From Vreelandella glaciei (GTDB lineage Bacteria > Pseudomonadota > Gammaproteobacteria > Pseudomonadales > Halomonadaceae): DNA of 64,000 nucleotides. The position numbers and the translations under genes are program-made. The notes beneath the pieces were generated by a model. It searched no databases and was not told the DNA's origin. It saw only the letters and a list, made by a program, of their open reading frames with translations. Of the stretch, positions 25,868-33,661 are shown piece by piece; within the stretch, counting starts at the first letter, position 1; each line of letters starts with the position of its first letter. The stretch is taken from assembly GCF_013415125.1 (NCBI RefSeq), contig NZ_JACCDE010000003.1, positions 124,001-188,000 of the forward strand. The letters are read 5' to 3'.

Positions 25868-26260
25868 CTAGCCGACGTTAACCGCATTGCCGTGGTGATC
25901 GAAGGCAAGATAGGCGGTGATATTACCCATTTGCAGCGACTCCATCATACGCTGGAGCTGCCGTTCAACCTCGGTATCATCTTCTGGGTCGTCCATGGCT
26001 GCAGCGAAGACTAGATCCCATTCAATCTCGGTACGGCGAGACTCCTCGACCAAAGCAGCCATGCTGCTCAGCGCCTCCATCGACTTGTCTACGCATACCA
26101 CAGGCACCAACACACCCCCTTCACCCTGTTCGAAGCGGCGCCGCTGGTCAGCATCAGGGAAATCAGGCAGCTCTGCGCGAACGAACACAAACAGCAGTCG
26201 CTGGGGCTTAGGTTGTTTACGTGCTTCCTGCAGTAAATCGGCAAACGTCGCTATAGTCAT
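25868..26260 (-). CDS. Conserved hypothetical protein of the denitrification cluster
   Basis: A 130-residue soluble acidic protein with no recognised catalytic motif. The ATG at 26260 is chosen by the reading frame and composition. It lies 11 bp upstream of the SirB gene on the same strand. The regular strand-helix pattern (RLLFVFVRAELPDF, GGVLVPVVCVDKS) suggests a compact alpha/beta fold. Proteins of this kind near nar and nos genes are sometimes given misleading names such as ribonucleotide reductase subunit; nothing here supports that function. Confidence 0.7.
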   Translation of the reverse strand: MTIATFADLLQEARKQPKPQRLLFVFVRAELPDFPDADQRRRFEQGEGGVLVPVVCVDKSMEALSSMAALVEESRRTEIEWDLVFAAAMDDPEDDTEVERQLQRMMESLQMGNITAYLAFDHHGNAVNVG

Positions 26261-26330
26261 AAAAGGAGCCTTATCGCTAGTAGTTAAGAATCAGTAGTTA
26301 AGAATCAGTAGGTGAGACTAGTAGATGACG

Positions 26331-27044
26331 TTACTCGGGTGACTCTACAAAAAGCCATAGCAGCAGCATTATCATCAACAGTGGGATCAGCAGACTGAAT
26401 GGCGCTGCGCGCCAACCATAGGCTTGGACGACCAGGGGCACCATCCGCAAGGAAAGCCCTACCCCTGCCGCTAAGGCAAGACAAAGCCCCACACAAAGAT
26501 GCACCCAACGACCAGGCATCCAGCCTTTGGCGTGGGCGATACCGGTAGCAATCACCGCGCCTCCTAATCCGAGCCCAACGCCCACCAGCAGAAATTCCCA
26601 CGGCTGGCTTGCCATCCCAAACCCGCCCAGCACCAACGCTAGCCCCAGTAATAGCCACTGCACCAAGCGGCAAGTGTCACCTAGCCTGGCGATATACAAA
26701 GCCGGCCACACCAGCAGGGCACCACTACACAGCGGTATCAGCACATAGATTGGTTGTTTTGCGAGCAGGGCATAAAGTGTCCAGCTAGCCACCGCTAAAG
26801 CGCTTGCCAGTGGCATTAACAGCATAGCGACCAGCATTTGATAACCATCAACTGGCTGTATTGATGCCTTCAACGTGGGAGGCGGCACAGATGACGGCAT
26901 GGCGTTTCCCAGCAAAGGTATAAAGGCATCGGAAGACATGCCAGAATTGTCGGCAAATACCGGGTGTAGGTCAAAAAACATCGGAGGTAGGCCAGCTATC
27001 CCCAAAGGAATAGCCCTCGTATCGAAATGCAGACAGTGCCACAC
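26331..27044 (-). CDS. Membrane protein with six to seven helices, MFS-like half
   Basis: Up to 237 residues with six or seven hydrophobic segments after a soluble N-terminal part of about 60 residues. The end (GWRAAPFSLLIPLLMIMLLLWLFVESPE) resembles the final helices of major-facilitator proteins, but the protein is only half their length. The GTG at 27044 preceded by AGGG is one possible start; ATG codons at 26981 and 26939 have no clear ribosome site. It is divergent from narX with only 32 bp between. Function is not recognised. Confidence 0.6.
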   Translation of the reverse strand: MWHCLHFDTRAIPLGIAGLPPMFFDLHPVFADNSGMSSDAFIPLLGNAMPSSVPPPTLKASIQPVDGYQMLVAMLLMPLASALAVASWTLYALLAKQPIYVLIPLCSGALLVWPALYIARLGDTCRLVQWLLLGLALVLGGFGMASQPWEFLLVGVGLGLGGAVIATGIAHAKGWMPGRWVHLCVGLCLALAAGVGLSLRMVPLVVQAYGWRAAPFSLLIPLLMIMLLLWLFVESPE

Positions 27045-27076
27045 TCCCTTACCTCTTCCGCGCTATCGGAAATGCC

Positions 27077-28975
27077 ATGAAATTACTTCAGCGCTCCCTG
27101 GTTGCTCGCATCATTGCGTCCTTACTTGCCATTAGCGGGATGGCACTCATCAGCATCACCCTGACCATGGCAATGTCTAACAGCAGCCGTGGCGATGCGG
27201 CCGCGATCAATGTCGCTGGCTCACTACGCATGAATGCCTATCAGATCATGGGGGCCTTGCAGCGCCTGGCGTATGTCCCAGAGGGGGCCAGCGAAGAACA
27301 ACTCGACGGCCTGATTTCGAGCTTCGATCAGCGTTTGTATGGCACAACGCTACAACAAACAATCCCTGCTGATGATAGCCATGAGCGCCGCCGTCAACTG
27401 GAGAAACTTCAGGTCTACTGGCAGCACACGCTTCGCCCGGCATTAGAGACACCACCCTCCGCCACAGCGCTTGACCTGGATACGCTAGAAATGATGATCG
27501 TGGCGATGGTCAGTGACATCGAAATTCTAGTGACCTATCTGGAGCAGAGCACCGAGGCCAAGGTGCGACTGCTAGGCATGATGCAAGTGCTTTTCCTGGT
27601 ACTGATCGCTATTGTCGTTTCGATAGCCCTCTACGATGTTCGCTTCAATCTGGTAGTGCCTTTACGCCAGCTTATGGTACTTGCCCGCGAGGCGGCTCAG
27701 CGCAACTTCAAGCCGCGTTCACAGCTTCGCGGCAGCGACGAGTTGGCATTGTTGGGACACACCTTTAACAAGATGTCTGCCGAGTTGGCAACAAGCTATG
27801 CCGCATTAGAAGACAAGGTGTCGCGCAAGGAGCAGGAGCTTGAACGCAGCAATCAGGCGCTGCGGGTAATGCACGATGCCAGCCGCTCGCTGTATGGGGG
27901 CGGTAATGATCTCTGCTCTAGCGCAGCGCCCATGTTACGCGAACTTGAAAAGCTGCTGGATATTGGCCCGATACGGCTTTCCCTAAACGATCCTTTTGAT
28001 CAACGGGAAATGCCGGTTTTAGAAACCCACTCGCGTACCCGACCAGAGTATTGCCGTGACCAGGAATGCCACGCCTGCCTAATCGATCCCCGCCCCTTGG
28101 AAATAGTGGCCAATAACCGGTCCCAATGCTTACTGCTACCTATCAGCGTAGGCGATACGCTACTAGGCACCTTAGAAGTGTGGTATCCCCAGGAGCGGCT
28201 CAACGATAGCACCCGTCGGCTGCTCACCATGTTAGCCGACCAGCTCGCCACGGCGGTGTACCTGCAGCGGCGTATCGAGGAGCAGCAGCACGTCACGTTG
28301 ATCAACGAGCGAACCATCATTGCGCGCGAACTGCACGACTCTCTAGCCCAATCACTCTCTTATCTCAAGATGCAGGTCGCCCGTCTCGAACGCATGCAGC
28401 AAAAAGAGGCAACCCGCGAGGCGCAGTCTGCGGTATTCGACGAACTACGTACCGGCTTGAACAGCGCCTATCGTCAACTGCGTGAGCTACTCACTACGTT
28501 CCGGCTCAAACTTGAGGGACCGGGGCTGCAGTTTGCCTTGCGCCAGACCATCGAGGAGTTTAGCCAGCGCATGGGGGTAGCGGTCGACCTTGACTACGAT
28601 GTGCCGCCTTATCTGCTTAACCCCAATGAAGAAATTCACGTCCTGCAGATCATTCGCGAGGCGCTGGCCAATACCCACAAGCATGCCCAAGCCCACTGGG
28701 CTGGGGTCACTGTGCGTTTCGCCGATGCTCGCCTGCTAGTGCGTATTGAGGACGACGGCATCGGCCTTGAAGACGATAGTTCGCCGCCGATGCACTACGG
28801 CTTGGTGATCATTCGCGACCGTGCCACTACCCTGAACGGGAAGCTGAGCATCGCCAATCGCCCCACGGGCGGCACCAGTGTTGAGATTGTGTTTACGCCG
28901 TTGACCGCTCGCTTAATTCAGCAGCAGCCTGTGACGGCTGCCCCCGACTCTCACTTAGGTACAGGGACTTCTTAA
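27077..28975 (+). CDS. narX: Nitrate/nitrite sensor histidine kinase NarX
   Basis: A 632-residue membrane kinase. It has a first helix at about 10-32, then the nitrate-binding P-box [20 protein letters not shown] near 37-56, a second helix at about 170-187, HAMP at about 190-245, a central segment with a Cys group (CRDQECHAC near 327-335), a HisKA_3 dimerisation region with phospho-acceptor His420 in [12 protein letters not shown], and a HATPase domain to about 610. It phosphorylates NarL when nitrate or nitrite is present. The stop overlaps the narL start by one base. Confidence 0.95.
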   Translation: MKLLQRSLVARIIASLLAISGMALISITLTMAMSNSSRGDAAAINVAGSLRMNAYQIMGALQRLAYVPEGASEEQLDGLISSFDQRLYGTTLQQTIPADDSHERRRQLEKLQVYWQHTLRPALETPPSATALDLDTLEMMIVAMVSDIEILVTYLEQSTEAKVRLLGMMQVLFLVLIAIVVSIALYDVRFNLVVPLRQLMVLAREAAQRNFKPRSQLRGSDELALLGHTFNKMSAELATSYAALEDKVSRKEQELERSNQALRVMHDASRSLYGGGNDLCSSAAPMLRELEKLLDIGPIRLSLNDPFDQREMPVLETHSRTRPEYCRDQECHACLIDPRPLEIVANNRSQCLLLPISVGDTLLGTLEVWYPQERLNDSTRRLLTMLADQLATAVYLQRRIEEQQHVTLINERTIIARELHDSLAQSLSYLKMQVARLERMQQKEATREAQSAVFDELRTGLNSAYRQLRELLTTFRLKLEGPGLQFALRQTIEEFSQRMGVAVDLDYDVPPYLLNPNEEIHVLQIIREALANTHKHAQAHWAGVTVRFADARLLVRIEDDGIGLEDDSSPPMHYGLVIIRDRATTLNGKLSIANRPTGGTSVEIVFTPLTARLIQQQPVTAAPDSHLGTGTS

Positions 28976-29643
28976 TGACGCTGACCACCGCCAACGATAC
29001 ACCCGCCAGCCTGATGATTATCGACGACCACCCGCTACTACGGCGTGGCGTGATTCAACTGCTTGAACTAGAAGACGACCTTGAATTGGTTGGTGAGACG
29101 GGCGACCCAGAAGAAGGCATTGCGCTGGCCCTCAAACTTGAGCCTGACCTGGTTCTACTTGATTTGAACATGCCAGGCGTCAATGGCTTAGAAGCCTTGC
29201 GCCGCCTACGGGAAGCTAACTATAGCGGCCGGGTGGTGATGTTTACTGTTTCCAACCATGAGGATGATGTTGTCGCTGCGCTGCGCAACGGTGCCGACGG
29301 TTACCTGTTAAAGGATATGGAGCCTGAAGACATGGTTCGCCAGCTGCGTCAGGCTGCTTTGGGGCGCATGGTCATCAGCGAAAGCCTGACCGCCCTACTC
29401 GCTGAAGCCCTGCGTAATCAGCGCAATGCGCCCACCACCCCGGATATTCATAGCTTAACGCTGCGTGAACGCGAAATTCTGCAACAGCTTGCTGGCGGCC
29501 TCTCCAATAAGCTCATCGCGCGCAAGCTGGATATTACCGAAGGCACGGTCAAGGTTCACGTCAAGCACCTGCTCAAAAAGCTCAACTTACGCTCGCGTGT
29601 CGAAGCCGCCGTCTGGGCAGTCCAGGAAGGTATCGATCACTAG
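28975..29643 (+). CDS. narL: Nitrate/nitrite response regulator NarL
   Basis: A 222-residue response regulator. The receiver domain occupies about 12-130 (acidic pair D17/D18, phospho-acceptor D63 in LLDLNMPG, Lys in GYLLKDM), and a LuxR-type helix-turn-helix follows at about 155-215 ([25 protein letters not shown]). It is translationally coupled to narX. Expected targets are narG and narK; a perfect 7-2-7 NarL palindrome lies 114 bp downstream in front of narK. Confidence 0.95.
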   Translation: MTLTTANDTPASLMIIDDHPLLRRGVIQLLELEDDLELVGETGDPEEGIALALKLEPDLVLLDLNMPGVNGLEALRRLREANYSGRVVMFTVSNHEDDVVAALRNGADGYLLKDMEPEDMVRQLRQAALGRMVISESLTALLAEALRNQRNAPTTPDIHSLTLREREILQQLAGGLSNKLIARKLDITEGTVKVHVKHLLKKLNLRSRVEAAVWAVQEGIDH

Positions 29644-29756
29644 TCGATTCTGTGTGGTTACCTCCAAAGACTCACAGCATACTTTTGCTCTGACCCGCGC
29701 TTACCCCCTCTCTATTTTTTGTCTTTAAAAACAATGAACATGGGCTTTCCAGCGGC

Positions 29757-29772
29757 TACCTCTCAAGAGGTA
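29757..29772. promoter_or_regulatory. NarL/NarP 7-2-7 binding site
   Basis: TACCTCT-CA-AGAGGTA is a perfect inverted pair of NarL heptamers (TACYYMT) separated by two bases, the arrangement recognised by NarL and NarP dimers. It lies 110 bp upstream of the narK start, between narL and narK. Confidence 0.85.
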
Positions 29773-29881
29773 TGTCGCTGATTTATAGGTTATTTCTCTT
29801 AGTTTCCCAATCCCCTTTGCAAGCGTATCTTGCCTTCTAACTGCCAAACGCAGAAAGGTTTGAAGCCAAGGGGAATCCGCC

Positions 29882-31474
29882 ATGAGCAAGAGAAATGCCG
29901 ACATTGAGAAATGGAATGTCGAAGACGCCCAATTCTGGGAACAGGAAGGCAAGCACATTGCCAACCGCAATCTATGGATATCCATTCCCAGTCTGCTGAT
30001 GGGATTCGCTGTCTGGATGATGTGGGGAATGATTACCACCCAGATGCAGAACCTGGGTTTTTCGTTCACGGTTAACCAGCTATTTTCCCTGACCGCACTT
30101 GCCGGTTTAGCCGGTGCCACACTGCGCATCCCAGCATCGTTCATGATCCGCATCGCTGGCGGGCGTAACACTATCTTTCTGACCACCGCGCTATTGATGA
30201 TCCCCGCCGCAGGAACTGGTATCGCTTTGATGAACCCAGACACGCCGTTCTGGGTTTTCCAGGCGTTGGCGCTACTTTCCGGTATCGGCGGTGGCAACTT
30301 CGCTTGCTCGATGAGCAACATCTCCACATTTTATCCCAGCAAGCAGCAAGGTTACGCCCTGGGCATGAATGCAGGCCTCGGCAATTTCGGCGTCACCGCC
30401 ATGCAAGTTGTCATCCCGCTGGTAATGACCGTCGGCATTTTCGGCGCTATAGCCGGTTCGCCGATGGAATTGCAAAGCGCCAGCGGCACCTTGATTGGTC
30501 GCATCGAAGCGGGAACTGATACCTGGATCCAGAATGCTGGCTTTATCTGGCTCGTTTTTCTGATTCCGCTGGCGTTCGCCGGTTGGTTCGGCATGAACAA
30601 TCTTCGCACTATTACGCCCAACCCTGGTTCGCCGCTGGCGGCTTTCGGCAAAATATTAGGGCTTTACGGCGTCGGCTTGGTGACCGCCATCGTCGGTATG
30701 TTGGCACTTGGCTGGCTTAATATGTGGATTGCCCTGCCGTTAACCATTGTTCTGACTCTAGTGTTGTTGCGCCTGATTCCAGGCGACATCAAGCCCAATA
30801 TTCAGAAGCAGTTCGCGATATTTTCCAATAAGCACACTTGGTCAATGACCATCCTCTACATTCTAACCTTCGGCTCCTTTATCGGCTTCTCTGCAGCCCT
30901 GCCGCTCTCCATCAACGTGATCTTCGGCAACATGATGGAAGCCACTGCCGATGGCACGCTGATTCGCGTGGCTAACCCAGAGGCGCCCAGCGCTTTAACC
31001 TGGGCCTGGATAGGCCCCTTCGTGGGCGCCCTGATCCGTCCGCTGGGCGGATGGATCTCCGACAAAGTGGGTGGCTCCATCGTTACCCAAATAATCTCCG
31101 CGGTCATGGTGGTCGCCTCTATCGCCACCGGCTACGTGATGATGCTGGCTTACAACGCCGCCGATCCAAATCAATTCTTCTGGCTATTCCTGCTGCTATT
31201 CATCGTGTTATTCGCCGCCAGTGGCATCGGCAACGGCTCTACCTTCCGCAGCATCGGGGTTATTTTCGACCAGCAGCAGAAAGGCCCGGTACTTGGCTGG
31301 ACCTCAGCCGTCGCTGCCTATGGCGCCTTTATCGCCCCGCGGGTAATGGGCGAGCAAATCCAGGCCGGCACACCGGAACTTGCCATGTATGGTTTTGCGG
31401 TCTTCTACGCCATCTGCCTGGTCATCAACTGGTGGTTCTACCTACGCAAGGGTGCCTACGTCAAAAACCCTTGA
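29882..31474 (+). CDS. narK: Nitrate/nitrite transporter, NarK2 type
   Basis: A 530-residue major-facilitator protein. A cytoplasmic leader of about 35 residues precedes 12 helices. The signature Arg in LAGATLRIPASF near residue 83 and the Gly-rich nitrate motif NAGLGNFGVTAMQ near 163-175 are those of NarK. Two closely linked narK genes in Pseudomonas and Paracoccus work as a nitrate/proton symporter and a nitrate/nitrite antiporter; this longer form looks like the antiporter. A perfect NarL site lies upstream. Confidence 0.93.
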   Translation: MSKRNADIEKWNVEDAQFWEQEGKHIANRNLWISIPSLLMGFAVWMMWGMITTQMQNLGFSFTVNQLFSLTALAGLAGATLRIPASFMIRIAGGRNTIFLTTALLMIPAAGTGIALMNPDTPFWVFQALALLSGIGGGNFACSMSNISTFYPSKQQGYALGMNAGLGNFGVTAMQVVIPLVMTVGIFGAIAGSPMELQSASGTLIGRIEAGTDTWIQNAGFIWLVFLIPLAFAGWFGMNNLRTITPNPGSPLAAFGKILGLYGVGLVTAIVGMLALGWLNMWIALPLTIVLTLVLLRLIPGDIKPNIQKQFAIFSNKHTWSMTILYILTFGSFIGFSAALPLSINVIFGNMMEATADGTLIRVANPEAPSALTWAWIGPFVGALIRPLGGWISDKVGGSIVTQIISAVMVVASIATGYVMMLAYNAADPNQFFWLFLLLFIVLFAASGIGNGSTFRSIGVIFDQQQKGPVLGWTSAVAAYGAFIAPRVMGEQIQAGTPELAMYGFAVFYAICLVINWWFYLRKGAYVKNP

Positions 31475-31494
31475 ATACAACTTGCCTCTTTACG

Positions 31495-31513
31495 CCCGGA
31501 GCCAAGCTCCGGG
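31495..31513. terminator. Intergenic stem-loop after narK
   Basis: CCCGGAGC-CAA-GCTCCGGG is a perfect 8-bp stem with a 3-base loop, 20 bp after the narK stop. No strong T-run follows, so it may act as a partial terminator or an mRNA-stabilising hairpin between narK and the universal stress protein gene. Confidence 0.5.
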
Positions 31514-31546
31514 TCTTCACTCCCTACCCCACTGCGGGAGGACACC

Positions 31547-32005
31547 ATGAAAATCATGATCGCCTATGACGGTTCGCGAAACGCCAAGCTGGCACTCGCT
31601 CAAGTCGTCACTATGTTCCGTTGTAACCAACCCCTGCTGGTACTGGTCGGCGTGGTGGAGAACCCACTCGACGCTACCGATAGCAACGAAACGCTTTTTC
31701 AGCAGGAACGCGATGAGGTTAAACGGCACCTTCAAGAGGGTGTGGCATTCGCCATCGGCGAGGGCTTCCAGGCCGAGCAGCTTCTCGCCGAAGGGGATGC
31801 GCGCAAGATGTTGCTGCAGGCCACTCGCAAACTCTCGCCAGACCTACTGGTTATTGCCCGCCATAGCCATCAGCCGGACGGCGGCATCATCGCCAAGTCG
31901 TTAACTTATTTTGTTGATGAACTCGACTACATGACTTTCGGCAGCGTCAGCTCGTTCCTGGCCCGGCGCGCCGAGTGTCCCTTGTTGATCCTACCCAGCC
32001 CTTGA
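31547..32005 (+). CDS. Universal stress protein, UspA family
   Basis: A 152-residue alpha/beta protein with the Usp start MKIMIAYDGSRNAKLALAQV and the middle PDLLVIARHSHQP. The usual ATP-binding GxxGx9GS motif is altered: the region reads TFGSVSSFLARRAECPLLILP, which keeps the C-terminal G-S-V-S. It lies between the two nitrate transporter genes, all in one direction, suggesting anaerobic or nitrate-linked stress expression as known for Usp proteins in Pseudomonas. Ribosome site GGGAGG precedes the ATG. Confidence 0.88.
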   Translation: MKIMIAYDGSRNAKLALAQVVTMFRCNQPLLVLVGVVENPLDATDSNETLFQQERDEVKRHLQEGVAFAIGEGFQAEQLLAEGDARKMLLQATRKLSPDLLVIARHSHQPDGGIIAKSLTYFVDELDYMTFGSVSSFLARRAECPLLILPSP

Positions 32006-32063
32006 ACAGCCCCTCCCCCTCTTTTTGGTACAAACCACCTTTGGGACACAGGACGATACGACC

Positions 32064-33557
32064 ATGAAAGTTTCCGCTGTATTCAAGTTTCGCAGCCCCG
32101 AGATTCGGGCCTTGCACCTGACCTGGATTGCCTTCTTTATTACCTTTTACGTGTGGTTCAACATGGCGCCGCTCGCGTCGAGCATGCTCAAGAGCGTCGA
32201 CTGGCTGACCACGGATGATCTCAAGCTGTTCGCCATCTGCAACGTGGCCTTGACCATTCCCGCCCGCATCATCGTCGGCATGGCGCTGGATCGATTCGGC
32301 CCGCGACGGGTGTTCTCGGTGCTCATGGTCACTATGGCGCTACCGGCGTTGGCGTTCGCTTTCGGTAACAGCATGACGCAACTGCTGGTGGCGCGCCTGG
32401 TGCTGAGTTCGATTGGTGCCAGCTTTGTGGTCGGTATCCACATGACCGCGCTGTGGTTCAAGCCGAAAGACATCGGTTTCGCCGAGGGCTTTTACGCTGG
32501 TTGGGGTAACTTCGGCTCCGCCGTCGCGGCCATGTCGCTGCCGACCATCGCCTTGAGCATGTACGGCGGCCCCGATGGCTGGCGCTGGGCAATTGCCCAG
32601 AGCGCTATTGTGATGGCAGCCTACGGCGTTTACTACTGGTTCGCGATCACCGATGGCCCGGACGCTAAAGCCCACCGCAAGCCACGCAAAACCGCCGCTA
32701 TGGAAGTGAGCTCCTGGGGCGATATGATCAAGCTGATTATCTGGACAATCCCGCTGGTCGGCGTACTCGCGATTCTGGTCTGGCGCATCCAGTACATGGG
32801 CTATTTATCGGTCACTGGTGCGGTCATCGCTTACCTCACCATCGTAGCGATCGTCATTTATCAGATAGTACAAATCCTACGGGTCAATCTGCCGATTCTA
32901 CGCAAGGGTGTACCTGAGGATGATAAGTACTCATTCAACAGCGTGGCCGCGCTTAACAGCACTTACTTTGCCAATTTCGGCGCTGAGTTGGCGGTGGTAT
33001 CGATGCTGCCCATGTTCTTTGAGGAGACCTGGGGGTTGAATGCCGCCACGGCCGGCCTGATCGCGGCGTCTTTCGCTTTCGTCAATCTGGTCGCACGCCC
33101 CATGGGCGGCATGGTTTCCGACCGCATGGGTAACCGGCGTTTCGTAATGCTGTGCTACATGTTTGGCATTAGCGTTGGGTTCTTGCTGATGGCCATGCTC
33201 AATTCGAGTTGGCCACTCATTCTGGCCATTGCGGTGACCATCGGCACCTCGATTTTCGTGCAAGGGGCTGAGGGGGCAACCTTCGGTATCATTCCCTCCA
33301 TCAAACGCCGCATCACTGGGCAGATCTCGGGCATGGCGGGCGCTTACGGTAATGTTGGCGCGGTGGTCTACCTAACCATCTTTACGTTTGTCACACCCTC
33401 GCAGTTCTTCTACATCATCGCGACGGGTGCCTTCATCAGTTGGGTGATCTGCCTAGTGTGGCTCAAGGAACCAGAAGGCGCTTTCGACGACGAGTACTAT
33501 GTCTCTTCAGTCGATAGGGCCATCGAAGAACAAGCGCTACAGAATGCGAAACCTTGA
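32064..33557 (+). CDS. narK: Nitrate transporter, NarK1 type
   Basis: A 497-residue major-facilitator nitrate carrier. The N-terminus EIRALHLTWIAFFITFYVWFN is typical of the NarK1/NasA side of the family; conserved Arg residues appear in ARIIVGMALDRFGPRR, and Gly-rich nitrate motifs in GWGNFGSAVAAMS and AGAYGNVGAVVYL. The ATG at 32064 is preferred to a codon at 32025 since conserved sequence begins there, though its ribosome site is weak. Probably the proton/nitrate symporter partner of the carrier at 29882. Confidence 0.92.
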   Translation: MKVSAVFKFRSPEIRALHLTWIAFFITFYVWFNMAPLASSMLKSVDWLTTDDLKLFAICNVALTIPARIIVGMALDRFGPRRVFSVLMVTMALPALAFAFGNSMTQLLVARLVLSSIGASFVVGIHMTALWFKPKDIGFAEGFYAGWGNFGSAVAAMSLPTIALSMYGGPDGWRWAIAQSAIVMAAYGVYYWFAITDGPDAKAHRKPRKTAAMEVSSWGDMIKLIIWTIPLVGVLAILVWRIQYMGYLSVTGAVIAYLTIVAIVIYQIVQILRVNLPILRKGVPEDDKYSFNSVAALNSTYFANFGAELAVVSMLPMFFEETWGLNAATAGLIAASFAFVNLVARPMGGMVSDRMGNRRFVMLCYMFGISVGFLLMAMLNSSWPLILAIAVTIGTSIFVQGAEGATFGIIPSIKRRITGQISGMAGAYGNVGAVVYLTIFTFVTPSQFFYIIATGAFISWVICLVWLKEPEGAFDDEYYVSSVDRAIEEQALQNAKP

Positions 33558-33661
33558 ACATTCAGACCATCGTTAATTAACACACATAACCCGGGGTGTC
33601 AGAGCAGATGACCAAGATAGCTCCCTGGGTTACCAACTCAGGCAGTTGCCGGATAGCGGCG

